Shown here piece by piece: positions 36,666 to 49,388 of a stretch of 64,000 bases of DNA (positions are counted from its first letter, which is position 1; every line of letters begins with the position of its first letter). The stretch is from assembly GCA_023376005.1 (NCBI GenBank), contig CM042157.1:85138314-85202313 (forward strand), in the 5' to 3' direction. Both the position numbers and the translations under genes were made by a program. The notes below the pieces were generated by a model, which saw nothing but the letters and a program-made list of their open reading frames with translations, was not told where the DNA came from and searched no databases. Origin of the DNA: Doryteuthis pealeii (lineage: Eukaryota; Mollusca; Cephalopoda; Myopsida; Loliginidae).

Positions 36666-37220
36666 CATTTTATTTATAACCATTCTCGCTTGATGTGAAA
36701 GTGTTTGGCTTGATGTATGAAATTTTTCTGATTCCTTCCATACTTCCAAACATCGTTTCCTGCCGTCTCTTTGTGCAAAGTATACTTGTTATTATAATGG
36801 AGATTCGGTGTCTGTCTGTAACCGAAACTACATCACTGCTTACGTTACAATACCCACAGGAATTGCGTAAGTTTATCAATGAGTACTTAATTTATAGACA
36901 AAATCATTAATACATGAAATAAATGTTATTTAACGAGGTCTCTATGAAAATCTGAGATTTGCTTCAAAACAGTCCATGTTATTAATGCGTTTAAAATTCT
37001 GCAATGGGACTTGTATATCATAAAGGTTTACATAATATATGGTAAGGTGGCTGACAACATAGACGAGGATATAGAAGCAAGAAAAAAGGGTACCAAGTAA
37101 AATTTACCATCTGTCATCTAACTCTCTGTCTGTCTGTCTGTCTGTATCTATCTATCTATCTATCTATCTATATCCTTTTCTCCTTATAAAACATACAGAT
37201 ACTCAATTCAAGGAATCTGT

Positions 37221-37302
<82 letters not shown>

Positions 37303-37349
37303 AATACCCAGTGAATCACGCTAGTGTGAAAATCTTGCAAGATGTGATA

Positions 37350-37819
37350 TCTATTGATAATGGAGATTGTCTATATTTCTGTCTGTAACAAAAACTACGT
37401 CATAGCTCTACGTCACAGCTTACGTCACAATATTCTTATGCTATATATATCCAAAATTTGAGTAAGCAATTTTAAAAATTGTTTTTTTACTCTCGTCCTT
37501 TTTTTTTTTTTACAGTAACAAGAAGTTAACTAAAAAGTTTACAAATAAATAAATACCTACGATTTTGTGGAAAATTGATGTGGAAAATATTCAAAATAAT
37601 TGTTTGATTATTACATGCACGCAACATTTTATTTGAGAGGGACAGGGCTCAGTTTTCATTTCAAATTGTTTTTTTTTTTTTACTCCTTTAATAAATATGA
37701 GGATTTGTCTTACTTATCATACAAACCCTCTGACATTGAATTTTTAACTCCCACCCTCTCAGGCGATGTTTTTCAAAAATTAATTTTTACGACGCCCGTA
37801 GGGTGTTTTCTGTTGCTAG
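37350..37819 (+). mobile_element. Non-autonomous Helitron, 470 bp, with empty allele
   Basis: Starts TCTATTGATAATGG and ends with hairpin CGCCCGTAGGGTG and TTGCTAG, between A and T. The left block reads gatgtgata-taataataaa at 22205-22225 with no insert and no duplication, exactly as expected for Helitron insertion. Confidence 0.9.
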
Positions 37820-37943
37820 TAATAATAAAACAAAAATGGGAAGAAAAACAATTGTATGTATACTAGGAAAGTTGAACACGAGATGACAATTACATGGCTA
37901 CGAAGGGGAAAGCTCAAGAGAGAAACTAAATCTCTTTTGATAG

Positions 37944-38462
37944 TGTTGTATATTGTACAAACGGAAATAGGAATTTCCGGTTAAATTAAACAAAGAAAAG
38001 ACGAAAAAAAAGTTACAAAGGACATTTTTCCCGGTAGAGGCGAACAAAGAAGTTAAAAAACGGAAGCGAGGCTTTCCGGTCAAAGAAGCAGGAAGAGGAT
38101 AAAGAAATATATAGCAGGGGTCCGTTATCAGATCAAAAGATAAAGATGCGTAGGAGTGTCTATGAATATAAAGGGCCTGAGGGTTCGAGCCGTCAGGGAG
38201 AGAGTCAGACAGCGGACGGCGAACACTGAGTGACCGACGCTCACGGTCCGTCGCGGCCAAGGGCGGTGAGACGCCACCAGCCACCCCTTTACTTCACACC
38301 GAAGAAAATAAAGAAGGGTCCTCTCTTTGTACATACGTATCTGTTGTTTATTGAATTCCAGTAGTCGGTAGTAGCTGACTACTAACATACATCGCTTTGG
38401 GTACAGTGAAAACCCCAGTACGAACGTACACGATTTAGAGTAGCGAAAGAAGCCAGTATACA
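37944..38462. mobile_element. Solo LTR, 519 bp, right block only
   Basis: TGTTGTATATTG ... GTATACA flanked by ATAG on both sides. The left block is uninterrupted at the same place (about 23306). Contains a poly(A)-type aataaag near 38307. Confidence 0.8.
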
Positions 38463-38489
38463 ATAGCAGTACTAAATAATACCATGGGG

Positions 38490-39020
38490 ACTAATTATAT
38501 CAAAGCAAAAATTGATAATACGCAAAAGAATAGCAAATGTAGGTTATGTAGAGACAGAGATGAAATACTAAATGAGCGAATGCAGCAAACTTGCACAAAA
38601 GGAGTACAAGATACGATTAGGTGATAAAGGTGATCCTCTTTGAATTGCGCAAAAGATTCAAATTTGATCTGCTGACAAATGATATATGCACAAACCAGAA
38701 TCTGTCCTAGAAAATGAGATACATAACATTTATCTGGGATATTGAGATACAAACGGATCACCCAAAACCAGCCAGAAGACCAGGCATAATGTTAATTAAT
38801 AAGAAAATACAACTTGTCATCTGGTCGATCATAAAGTACACATTTTAAAAAGCGAAAAGATAAACAAATACTTGGATCTTGCCAACGAGCTGAAAAAGCT
38901 GTGGAACATGAAGGTGGCAGGGATACCAGTGGTAGTTGGGACACTTGGAAGTTCCTAACGTCGTGTAAAAGAGGCTGGGGAACTATAGATCAGTGGAAGA
39001 ATTGAGATAATCCAGGTAAC
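38490..39020 (+). mobile_element. R2-like LINE fragment, right block
   Basis: Counterpart of 23335-23880. Confidence 0.6.
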
Positions 39021-39159
39021 AGTGTTGTTAATGTCAGCAATGCATAACTTGTGCTCGTTCAATTAAATAATTGATTTGGGCTCTAATCAATCAAACATCT
39101 TGTTTTTGAGGTCTCAAAATTTTATTAGGTTCGGTTCATCACGAAATAAAGATTAACAG

Positions 39160-39230
39160 AAAGAAAGAAAGAAAGAATAGTACAAAGAAAGAAAGAAAGA
39201 AGGAAAGAAAGAAAGAAATTGAATAACACA

Positions 39231-39274
<44 letters not shown>

Positions 39275-39755
39275 AATTGAATAGTACAAAAAAAGAAAGA
39301 AAGAAATTGAATAGTACAAAAAAAGAAAGAAAGAAGGAAAGAAAGAAAGAAATTGAATAGTACAAAGAAAGAAAGAAAGAAAGAAAGAAACAAACAAACA
39401 AACAAACAAACAAACAAACAAACAAGGAAAGAAAGAAAGAAGGAAAGAAAGAAGATATTGAATAACAGAAAGAAAGAAAGAAAGAAGAAAGAAAGAAATT
39501 GAATAAGAAAGAAAGAAAAGAAAGAAAGAAAGAAAAAAAGAAAGAAAGAAAGGAATTGAATAGTAAAAGAAAAAGAAAGATAGAACGAAACTGAATAACA
39601 CAAAGAAGAAAAAAGAAGGAAAGAAAGAAAGAAAACTGAATACACAAAAGAAAGGAAAAAAAGAAAGAAAAGAAAGGAAGAAAGAAAGAAACTGAATAAC
39701 AAAGAAAGAAAGAAAGAAAGAAAGAAATCGAATAACACAAAGAAAGAAAGAAAGA
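39160..39755. repeat. (GAAA)n array, right block
   Basis: Shorter copy of 24000-24890, lying about 145 bp 3' of the gene's stop codon. A possible aataaa signal for the gene lies at 39121-39126 (minus). Confidence 0.9.
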
Positions 39756-39898
39756 TATTATGTTTTAATTCAAATTACTGCAGAGTATTATTTTTCAAAG
39801 CACCTTACCCCACCCGAGGAATTGAACTTCACAAAAAATCAAATATAACGAACAATAAAGAGAAAATCATCGACTGACACTTTCATTTTTTCTTTAAA

Positions 39899-41278
39899 TC
39901 AAAGTTGTGTTCGTTGGGTTTGAGATTCGACACGTTCAAGCAAAGGTGGCGGTGATGGTGGCAATGGCGGTGGCGATTGCGTCGGTCTTTCAGGAAATCG
40001 CTTAGCGAATTTATCAGTAAAATTCAAAGAAGAAACACGGTCGCTCTGTTGGTTGCTCGGCTGCAAACTCTTTCCTGTTTCCTTCATCTGATCCGAACGG
40101 AGTTTTTCAGAATTTTCAACGTCCAGCATGGCGACGTCGTTTCCAAGAATTTCAATTGGTGGACGAAGAATCTTTCTACCATTTTTCTCTCTGTCATTTT
40201 GATTTTGGAAACTTTCAAGATTTTCAAGGAATTGAGAGGAAGAAGATATTTGCTCAGGAACCATTACGTTTTCACTATCAATATTTAATTCTGTAAATGG
40301 TTTTGTTTGATGGGTGTGTCCATTTTGATCAACGTTTACCTCCAAGGTGGTTGTAAAGATACCATCCGAAGAGTTATTCAAACCATTGTTTTTGTTATTC
40401 ATTTTCTCTCCCCGACTTAATACGTATTTATTGATCTCTTCCTGTAACTCTCGTCTCCTGCGAGATTTTAGTGACGTCAGCGGTTCATCACTTCCGTCGC
40501 TCGAGTCATCAATAATGCTGAAAACTTCGTTTAAAGTATTATGGACGTCGTCTGTTTCGGTTGGGTCTATTTTCGCGCCCAAATTCATTTTCTCGTAGTC
40601 GCCATTTTCCTCTTCATCGTCTGCGTGATTGCCGACATGATCAATAGGCTGTGGTTTGTTTTGGAGTTTTGTCAGCAATGTGTTTATCTTCTGTTGTGCG
40701 TTAGTTCCCGGCGATTCCTGCAACAGTTCTCCAAGACTTTTAATCAGACGATTGAGCTGTTCGTCTGGCAACGTTTCGGCTTCGTTAACCTTTGACCCAG
40801 CCGCGTCGTTTCGTTTTGCATGTTGAGATTTCTCGAAGGAACTTTTGACTCTCATCAAACTCTCGTCACCGGTGTCCGTCATATTGCGCAACATCTGACT
40901 CTTCGACACGATCGGGCGAATCTCAGACTCTATCGAACCGCCATTACCCTCTCCTAATCCGAGACCATCGCTGTTACCATTCAGCTGATCGTTTTCATCA
41001 TCGACGAAAGCAGCGTTGACCTGTCCACCATATTCCGGGTCCCTATCACAGACGCCGCTGTCCAGCGTCTCGCTGATACTCTGCGTTGATAAATGGCGGG
41101 AGATCGATTTACCTCCCTTGTGTTTGGTTTGGATCCGTTCGAAGATCTCTTCTACTCGGGATTTGGGGACCAGGCCGATACGGAAGAAACCGATTTTACC
41201 TTCATCGATTTTGCGACAATCGACAACAGTAGAAGCCGAGTTGGCAAAAGATGGCCCATCGCAAAGAATTCCGTCACA
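39899..41278 (-). CDS. Terminal coding exon 6: YrdC C-terminus and disordered tail
   Basis: The acceptor is tttttctag (first base 41278, phase 0) and the TGA stop is at 39901-39899; 460 codons. Residues 786-835 finish the YrdC domain (CDGILCDGPS, STVVDC, GKIGFFRIGLVPKSRVEEIF). The remaining roughly 400 residues are rich in Ser, Asn, Asp, Glu and Gln, with one basic patch followed by a helical stretch (KSRRRRELQEEINKYVLSRG) and a Pro-rich end (SPPPLPPSPPPLLERV). It looks like a flexible cytosolic tail. This copy is on the same strand as, and nearest to, exon 5, so I assign it to the gene. Confidence 0.85.
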   Translation of the reverse strand, partial: CDGILCDGPSFANSASTVVDCRKIDEGKIGFFRIGLVPKSRVEEIFERIQTKHKGGKSISRHLSTQSISETLDSGVCDRDPEYGGQVNAAFVDDENDQLNGNSDGLGLGEGNGGSIESEIRPIVSKSQMLRNMTDTGDESLMRVKSSFEKSQHAKRNDAAGSKVNEAETLPDEQLNRLIKSLGELLQESPGTNAQQKINTLLTKLQNKPQPIDHVGNHADDEEENGDYEKMNLGAKIDPTETDDVHNTLNEVFSIIDDSSDGSDEPLTSLKSRRRRELQEEINKYVLSRGEKMNNKNNGLNNSSDGIFTTTLEVNVDQNGHTHQTKPFTELNIDSENVMVPEQISSSSQFLENLESFQNQNDREKNGRKILRPPIEILGNDVAMLDVENSEKLRSDQMKETGKSLQPSNQQSDRVSSLNFTDKFAKRFPERPTQSPPPLPPSPPPLLERVESQTQRTQL

Positions 41279-42429
41279 CTAGAAAAATAATAAGAAAAAA
41301 TTAATTAATACCAAAGAATGTCAGTTAAAGAGCTATAGCACAATGCATGAGTGCAGTGAGCCTCTGTGCATACGGGTGTAGGTGTGTATATATAATTCTA
41401 GGTAGATAATTGAATAAGTAGTAAGTCAACCACATATATGAAGAAATATGTGTGTGATGTAGATAGAGTAAGACCACACATAGATGGGTATATGTGTGTG
41501 TATGTGCATACATACATACATACATATGTGTGTGTGTGTATGCATGTATTATATGTATTAATAAGGTATGTGAATGGTCGGTCAGAGAAACCATAAAAAT
41601 AAGAAAAGGATTAGAATAGATATAAAGGGTGATAAGGGCCATTGGCCAGACAGAGAGTCTGGGTTTCGACCACTTTGAGAAGTTAACTGGAGGTTAGACC
41701 ATAATAAAATGTGACCCATATTAGAACAAAGAACTTTTCAAATCACGCGGGGGTTAGACACAGATCTCGTGGACGAGATTTGATAGCGAGAATTGAGGAA
41801 TTCTGGGAAATTTTAAAAAGTCAAGTTAGTTAAATCTCGGGCAGCGAAGCAGTAACATCTCGCTTAGAGACTTGTGAATAGTATAGAAGTCAACTTTAGA
41901 AGAAGTCCTTAAGGGAATGCGAACTATATACCTCATCTCTGACAATTTTGATGTTCACCTGAAATTGTCTTGTCTTGTCTTTATTCTCTCTTTGTTGTTG
42001 ATTGTAAACTCCCTGGATGAGCCCTTGGGCAGTTACAGACACAAGTGGAGGTCCTAGATGAAAGCAGCAGATGATCATGGCTAGTAAAGTTGCAAGTAAT
42101 GCAGTAGATGCACAGCAAAGAGATAACAGGTGCTCACGGCCCCGAGGGAGGTTTACAGAGCTAGTCGAACAATTGCTTGCAACATATGCTGTTTTAACAT
42201 TGCTCTACAAGAGACGCTCTAGATAGATAAATGATACATTGGAATAGATAGATAGATAGATAGATGTGACAGTGGACGATATTTGAATGTTGAGTATTTA
42301 AAGTACAGACACAGTTTTTCCACTGAGATAATCTAATGTTGAACTATTTCGGGTAATTTAATTAAAATCCATAATGATCGACTATAAAAAATATCTCTTA
42401 CATTATCAACACATAAATGATATATTGGA

Positions 42430-42464
<35 letters not shown>

Positions 42465-42710
42465 TCTCTTACATTATAAACACATATAAAATTACAAGGT
42501 TCCTAGTTCGATAGCGGTCCTCACCGATTCAGCGTATGAGTAGCACAGGGATCTGTGCGGTAAAGTAAGGAGCTGGTGGTAGGTGTGGCGCTCCACCTCA
42601 GACGCCAAAACAATCTCCTTGGTCTAGCGCTATTGAAAAGGGGATAGACTCCCTCTCTGACTGGCTGATACCGACTTTAGGCCGCCCCGACGACTTATAT
42701 ATATATTCAG

Positions 42711-42770
<60 letters not shown>

Positions 42771-42930
42771 GTGTGTGTGTGTGTGTTTGCATTTGTGTTT
42801 GTGTGTGTGCGTATTCTGTTCGTTTGGATCACTCATCTAAATTCGTATCCTCGTTCACATTTTCATTCACATATCCTTACAAAAAATTATCTTGAAGACT
42901 TTAAAGAATACCATCAACACCACACACACA

Positions 42931-42992
<62 letters not shown>

Positions 42993-45676
42993 TTTTTTAT
43001 TTTGCAGACCAGTAGGTTTTGTCTTTATTACTTTGTGTATATTATTGTTTGCCACATTATTTTCAAACTCGTTTTAATGCAAAACTATTTTAGGTAATTT
43101 AATCAAGTAAGTAAGTAAAGTCGTCGGGGCGGCCTAATGTCGGTATCAGCCAATCAGCGAGGGAGTCTATCCCCTTTTCACTAGCGCTAGACCAAGGAGG
43201 TGGAGCGCCACCCCTACTATCAGCTCCTTACTTTACTACACAGATCCCTGTGCTACTCATACGCTGAGTTGGCGGGGGCCGGTTTCGAACTTGTGGTTTC
43301 TAGCCAAACGTTCTACCGACTGAGCTAACTTGCCCTAATTCACTATAAAACTTTCTCTTACATTGGCTTTGGTTTGTTTTACGGCATATCAACCCTTTTG
43401 GGGTCATTTAATACCGAAACAATCATTTTGATAAAAGTTTCTATGTTTCAATTTCTTAATATCTTCAAATTGGTATGAATAATTTTCATTAATTTCATTT
43501 GGTTTAGTTTGTTTGCTTTACGGCATATCAACCCATTTTGGGTCATTTAACGCTGAAATAAGTCATTTTGATAAAAGTTTCTGTGTTTCAAATTCTTAAT
43601 ATCATCAAATTGGTATTTTCTTTAAATATACGCTCCTACATTTGGGGCGCTGATATTTGTCGTCAGAGATGTAATCTGCATGGTTCATTGGGAAGTTTCG
43701 GGTCTTCCAACATTAGACTTCCCTCACCATGCTGACCCTATCAGAGATGATCAAACTCTGATACCTACGCCAACATTAGACGCTAAAAGACGTTTGCCTT
43801 TTTATTCTTTTGGCAACTGTAAAATTCTAATCCCGCGCATCTGATTGGCTGGCGCTAACAACCAATCAAATGCACATAATTTTCATTAACTTTATTTGGT
43901 TTGGTTTGGTTCGGTTTGGTTTGTTTAATGGTATAATAACCCTGTAAGGGATTATCTTCCTTTTGTCGGAAGAGTTATCTTCTCGTTGCGTTGCTGTTTG
44001 TTCCCACTAGGGGGACCTCTGGTAGTTAAGCGCGTTCATTCAAAACGCTGCTTCCTCTTTTTAGCTGGATCTTCTCAAGAACTGCTATGGGTTAGAATCT
44101 ATCTACCCCCTTCTCGGTGGGGCTTTTGCCCCCTCCCTTACATTACTGTAAGTCCCTTATACAGCATGGACTATCCTTTAGTTCCATGTCTGTAACATTT
44201 ATATGTTAGGTACATTTTGGGTATCTTGTTTATACCTAAATATTGTATACGTATTTACATGTTTATTCTCCTGTACATTATGTATCTTATCGTTTCCATG
44301 TGCTGTTATATATATTAAATGTTTTGTCTCACAACTTGTCGGAATTGTCTGTGACATATACCATTGAATCTTACAACCCTGTGGGTTATTTAATGTAAAA
44401 TAAAAACTGTTAGAGTGTGAGATAAAAGTTGGTACTCAATTGTTTTTTGTTTGTTTTGTTTTACGGCATATCAACTTCAGTGGGTCATTTAATACCGATA
44501 AAGTTTTGAAATAAATCAATTCTTAATGGATAATACAATTTTTTTATAAATACATTTTTCTATTTAACCCATCGATGGGACCCTAACAGGTACTACCACT
44601 CCGGGTCAGAGTGGACCAGAGAGCAATGGTGATGAAGGGGTGCTCCACATTCCCCAAACCTCCAAAACTGGAACCTCACCATCAGATAGAGTTTAACGTC
44701 ATTCTCAGGACATGTAGACCCGCAGCCACCTAGCATCCATATGATAAAAAGGGGTTGGGGCTTGCCATAAGGGCAATAGGGTTGGGAAAATCATATAGGT
44801 GCTAGGGCTTGACGTGACCAGCCGATTGATCAGAGGGGGCCGCTCCGAACGCCCGTCTAGCTCAAGACAGGGCCAAAGTGGAGTATTGCAAATCATGAAC
44901 TGCTCATCCACCTGGGTTCTATCCTTAAGCATCACGGGTCGCCACCCATGGCCAACAGGTGGCCTCATTGGGGGAGTCTTACCCCTCTGCAGAGGTGCAG
45001 TCGGTGCATTCTAACGCCCCAGCGGACAGAGCGGTTTGTACTCAAGTTTCCTTTACAGGTGCAACACGTTCAAACCACAATATTAGTTTAGCGACAACTA
45101 TAAATTCACCAAATTACCATCAGTCTGGATGGCTAAAAATAATAACACTTCTATTTTTCAAAAGAATTCTAGGATTACCAATTCCAAAAGATATCTGCGA
45201 AAAAAAGGAAACTCTTACATTTTTAAGACTTAATTTGGCCAAAACTTGTAGATGGTGGGTTGTGTCCGCTTCACCAGTTGGATTGGCTGAAGTAGTGGCC
45301 ACTGGTCCGGTTTGGTCAATCAGAAATGATGTCACGGTATTGTCGGGCATGCGCACGGCAATACTATCCGGTCGACCCACATATTTACTGGCAAAACCAA
45401 TTCCTAAGCTGTCCAGCCACGGTCCTTAGAATTAAAAATAAAAAAACAAAGAATAAATCATATTATAATAGAGATTGTGTGTCAGTGTGTTTGTAACCGA
45501 AACTAAGTCACCACCAACGTCACGATTCCCTTAGTTATTTACGTTATATTCTCAATGGTTTTATGACATATGACAAATACATCAGCCAATTTTCGCCAGA
45601 TATTACAAAAATAATCCGGCAATACGAAAAACAAAGGACAAAACTTACAGACATAAAATGGCTGCATTATTTAACA

Positions 45677-45737
<61 letters not shown>

Positions 45738-45875
45738 GTTGTCAAACAGTGTGTTTGAAAATGGTGAGGGCCGACAATTTGTGGGAGATTATGTGCTTAA
45801 TTAAAGTCATACCTAATTTTGTTAATTAAATTAATTAACAAAATTAGGTATGACTTTAATTAAGCACATAATCTC

Positions 45876-45910
<35 letters not shown>

Positions 45911-46647
45911 CGTGCTGTTTAGTTACGGAGATTGGATTTGGCATTGAATTGAATCGAATGAATTCAAAATTTTCAGACTGACCTTTGCTGACCACACAGG
46001 AAATGGTGGATGGCCAAACGGCATTCATAAAATCCCAAAGCATTTCTCCGAATTCCTCTCGGCCAGCCGAAAGTTGATTTACATTTGAAATCCACATGGA
46101 CATCGGTCGGTCTTCGGCAAGTTTTTTGTTAGATAAGCTCTCTGAAGAGACAATAAAGAATAGGTTATTTCCTATAAGTCTAACATAAACATAGGGGGGC
46201 AACTCTTGACTGATAAATTATTTATTTATTTTCCCATTAAGTAAAAAGTAAGTAATGTTGTCGGGGCGGCCTAAAGTCGGTATCAGCCAATCAGCGAGGG
46301 AGTCTATCCCCTTTTCAATAGCGCTAGACCAAGGAGATTGTTTTGGCGTCTGAGGTGGAGCACCACACCTACCATCAGCTCCCTACTTTACCGCACAGAT
46401 CCCTGTGCTACTCATACGCTGAGTTGACGAGGGCTGGTATTGAACTAGGAACCTTGTGGTTTCTAGCCGAACGCTCTACCGACTGAGCTTTCCCATTAAA
46501 CTAACCCTAAGCTCTAACCCTAATCCTAATCTTAAACCCTAACCCTAACCCTAACCCGGTCTTCTTTTTTCCTAGTAGTTCAATGAATAAATAATTTATC
46601 AGTCAAAAGTGGTTCCCCTTTGATCATGTTAAACTTATAGAAAATAA

Positions 46648-46694
<47 letters not shown>

Positions 46695-46780
46695 CAGTCA
46701 AGAGTGGTTACCCTTTCTTTATGTTAGATTTCTAGGAAATAACCAAAGAATCTATTGAATGGTCAGGAAAAAAACAAAAC

Positions 46781-46833
<53 letters not shown>

Positions 46834-49173
46834 ACTAGGAATATCATTGAAAATGTGTAACACATCCCCAAGCGTGTGCATGTACACGCACGTGCGCGTA
46901 CACATTACAAACAGAAAGCTGACCCGTCCACTTGTCACGCGATGTCCGAAATACCGGAGACAACTATTCGGAAGGTTGGGGTGGGGTGCATGTGTGTAGA
47001 AATAATATGTGTATAGGAATATGGAGGGTTAAAAAAAAGACAGTTTTCTACCTAGTCATGCGCAGCCTTGAGCTATTTTGCTACACTCGCTTAAAACAAG
47101 CTTGATCGTCTTATCTCGAATTGTGTTTATTAAGTAGGGACTGGCAAACGGAGCCTAAAATTCGTTTTTGACAAAATGACTTTAGCCCCGCTACAGAAAA
47201 TAATTTACTAAAAATCAGGAAATTATCGGATTTTAATGAAATTTTCAGTGTTTATGTATCAATGAATGATCTTTATAATGCATTATCTATTTTATTTCAA
47301 AACTTTCTCATTTTTTTCAGGTCGCTTAATTTTATGTTTTGCAAGTTGATCATTTTCGATACTAATTACAGTATAAATAAAGAGATAAAAGACCGAAGTT
47401 ATGAATAGAAACAAAAAAATTCTTTTACGGTTGCGCTTCTATGAGAAAATAAGTACCGAAAATCGAAAAATAAAATATAAAAAACAATAAATAATTAATT
47501 TTTTGGACATTTCTTTTTTACTCATTTCGATAATTATTCAATTAGCTATCATTTTATAAAAGAAAAAATTATACATCAATGATTTTTCTGCTTAAAAAGG
47601 TGAGGGGGTACATTTTCAATCGAGTTTTTCTTCAAAACTTATTACTTTTGGCGCCTAAAATAAGGTTTGCATTAAATAGATATTTATTTTTAGAATCTAA
47701 AAAATATAAATTTTAAACTTAACATCAGGATTTTCATATTTTAAATGAATTTATATATTCATTTTTCATAGCAAAAATACTAAATTAAAGTTTTGAAATA
47801 AAATAACTGATGCATTATAAAATTCATTAATTGTTAATCAATACTGAAAATTCATTAAAATCGGATAATTACCTGATTTTTGGTAATTTTTTTTGCAAAC
47901 GCGAATGTTACAGTAAAATTGTAAACAAGCACTTAAAAACATCGAAAACGAGGCTGACTGGCTGATATCGTCGAAATTGACCAAAACAAATACTTTTAAA
48001 TCTATTAAAAATAAACTGCATATGTAATGATATTTTTTTTTTTTTAATTATGGTTATGTTACTACTTATCGATTTAGACAAAGTTTGACCTTAAATAATA
48101 ATTTAATTATTTCTAATTCGCTTTTAAAATTCCTAGCAGACGACAAAATCGCCTATCCCTATATTGTTGATATAACGTGAGTAACGTTTGCAGTAAAAAT
48201 CTTAATAAAATGATTAAGAAATTAATTCAAATAATTTAATTTAGTTAGTTTAATGTATATTTGATAAAGCGACAATTCTTTCAAGTTGTAGTTGTATCAG
48301 TGCTACTGTATAAGGGTAATTTTCACCTTTAGTCTTTTTCCGTCGACAACGTTTTATTTCGAGACATCTCAAGCATCTGAGCTTGACTATCTTTAATGGG
48401 GAGGTACAGCTTGGACGAGGACCCCCTGATGCTGAGCGTCATATTTATTGTTTCCAGATACGGACGACAGGGATTTTGACACTTAGACTGGATATATATA
48501 TATTTTAAAAGCATTATAATCAAAGGGACATAACTTAATAAGTACTCTGGAGTTATTTCCCTTTAACTATCATAGAAAGTCTATCACTGGGATACATATT
48601 TATGGTGTATGTCAATTTTTGCTTTTCAAATAATCAGAATTCTTCCCCCTCCCCCAACATTCACCATTTTCTGTCATCGTTTTCGTTTAACCCTTTCAGT
48701 TTTCAGAAAATGTGTGCACACACGCAGGGTACTATTCGCAGAGTTCCGTCCCGACCTCCTGCCTCAAAAACCGCTAGCCGGTGGCTGCTGAAAAAACCCC
48801 GCTACGATTGAAGTCCGTAGCCGAAGCGGTGTCGCTTGAAAAAAATAAGGTTAGGGTTTAGGGTTATGTTTGGGGTTTAGGGTTAGTTTAATGGGAATAT
48901 AAATAACCCACAAATTTTGTAATAGAACTGTTAATTTTAACTAGGGGGGTTTAGGGTTGGGGTTGGGTTTTCGGGAAAAATGCCCTAAGCTGTTGTTGTT
49001 TTTTTATATTTTATTTTTCAGGTGACACCGCTTCGGCTACGGACTTCAATCGTAGCTGGTGTTTTGTATTTGTTTTTGTTTGTTTGTTTCAGCAGCCACC
49101 GGCTAGCGGTTTTTGAGGCAAGAGGCCGGGACGGAACTCAGCGAATATTTCACACACGCACACATAAACATAC

Positions 49174-49238
<65 letters not shown>

Positions 49239-49357
49239 TTCTTCCCTTTCTCTCTCTCTCTTTCTACCCCCTCCCATCTTCTATTACTATCCCTCTCCGT
49301 TTTCCTTCTTTGATTTCCTTACTTCTTTCTCTTCCCCTCCATTTCCTGATTCGCTGT

Positions 49358-49388
<31 letters not shown>

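Larger units (their letters stand above)
32836..42490. repeat. Right copy of the duplicate block
   Basis: It begins within a few bases of the end of the N gap, so the right-hand contig starts inside the duplicated sequence. Extra material here: Helitron pieces at 33039-33584, an R2-like fragment at 35360-36110, a Helitron at 37350-37819 and a solo LTR at 37944-38462. The copy continues into the complete gene. Confidence 0.85.

Noticed and set aside
37898..38463. 111-128-codon minus frames near 38 kb
   Set aside because: They lie within the solo LTR and show no protein similarity.
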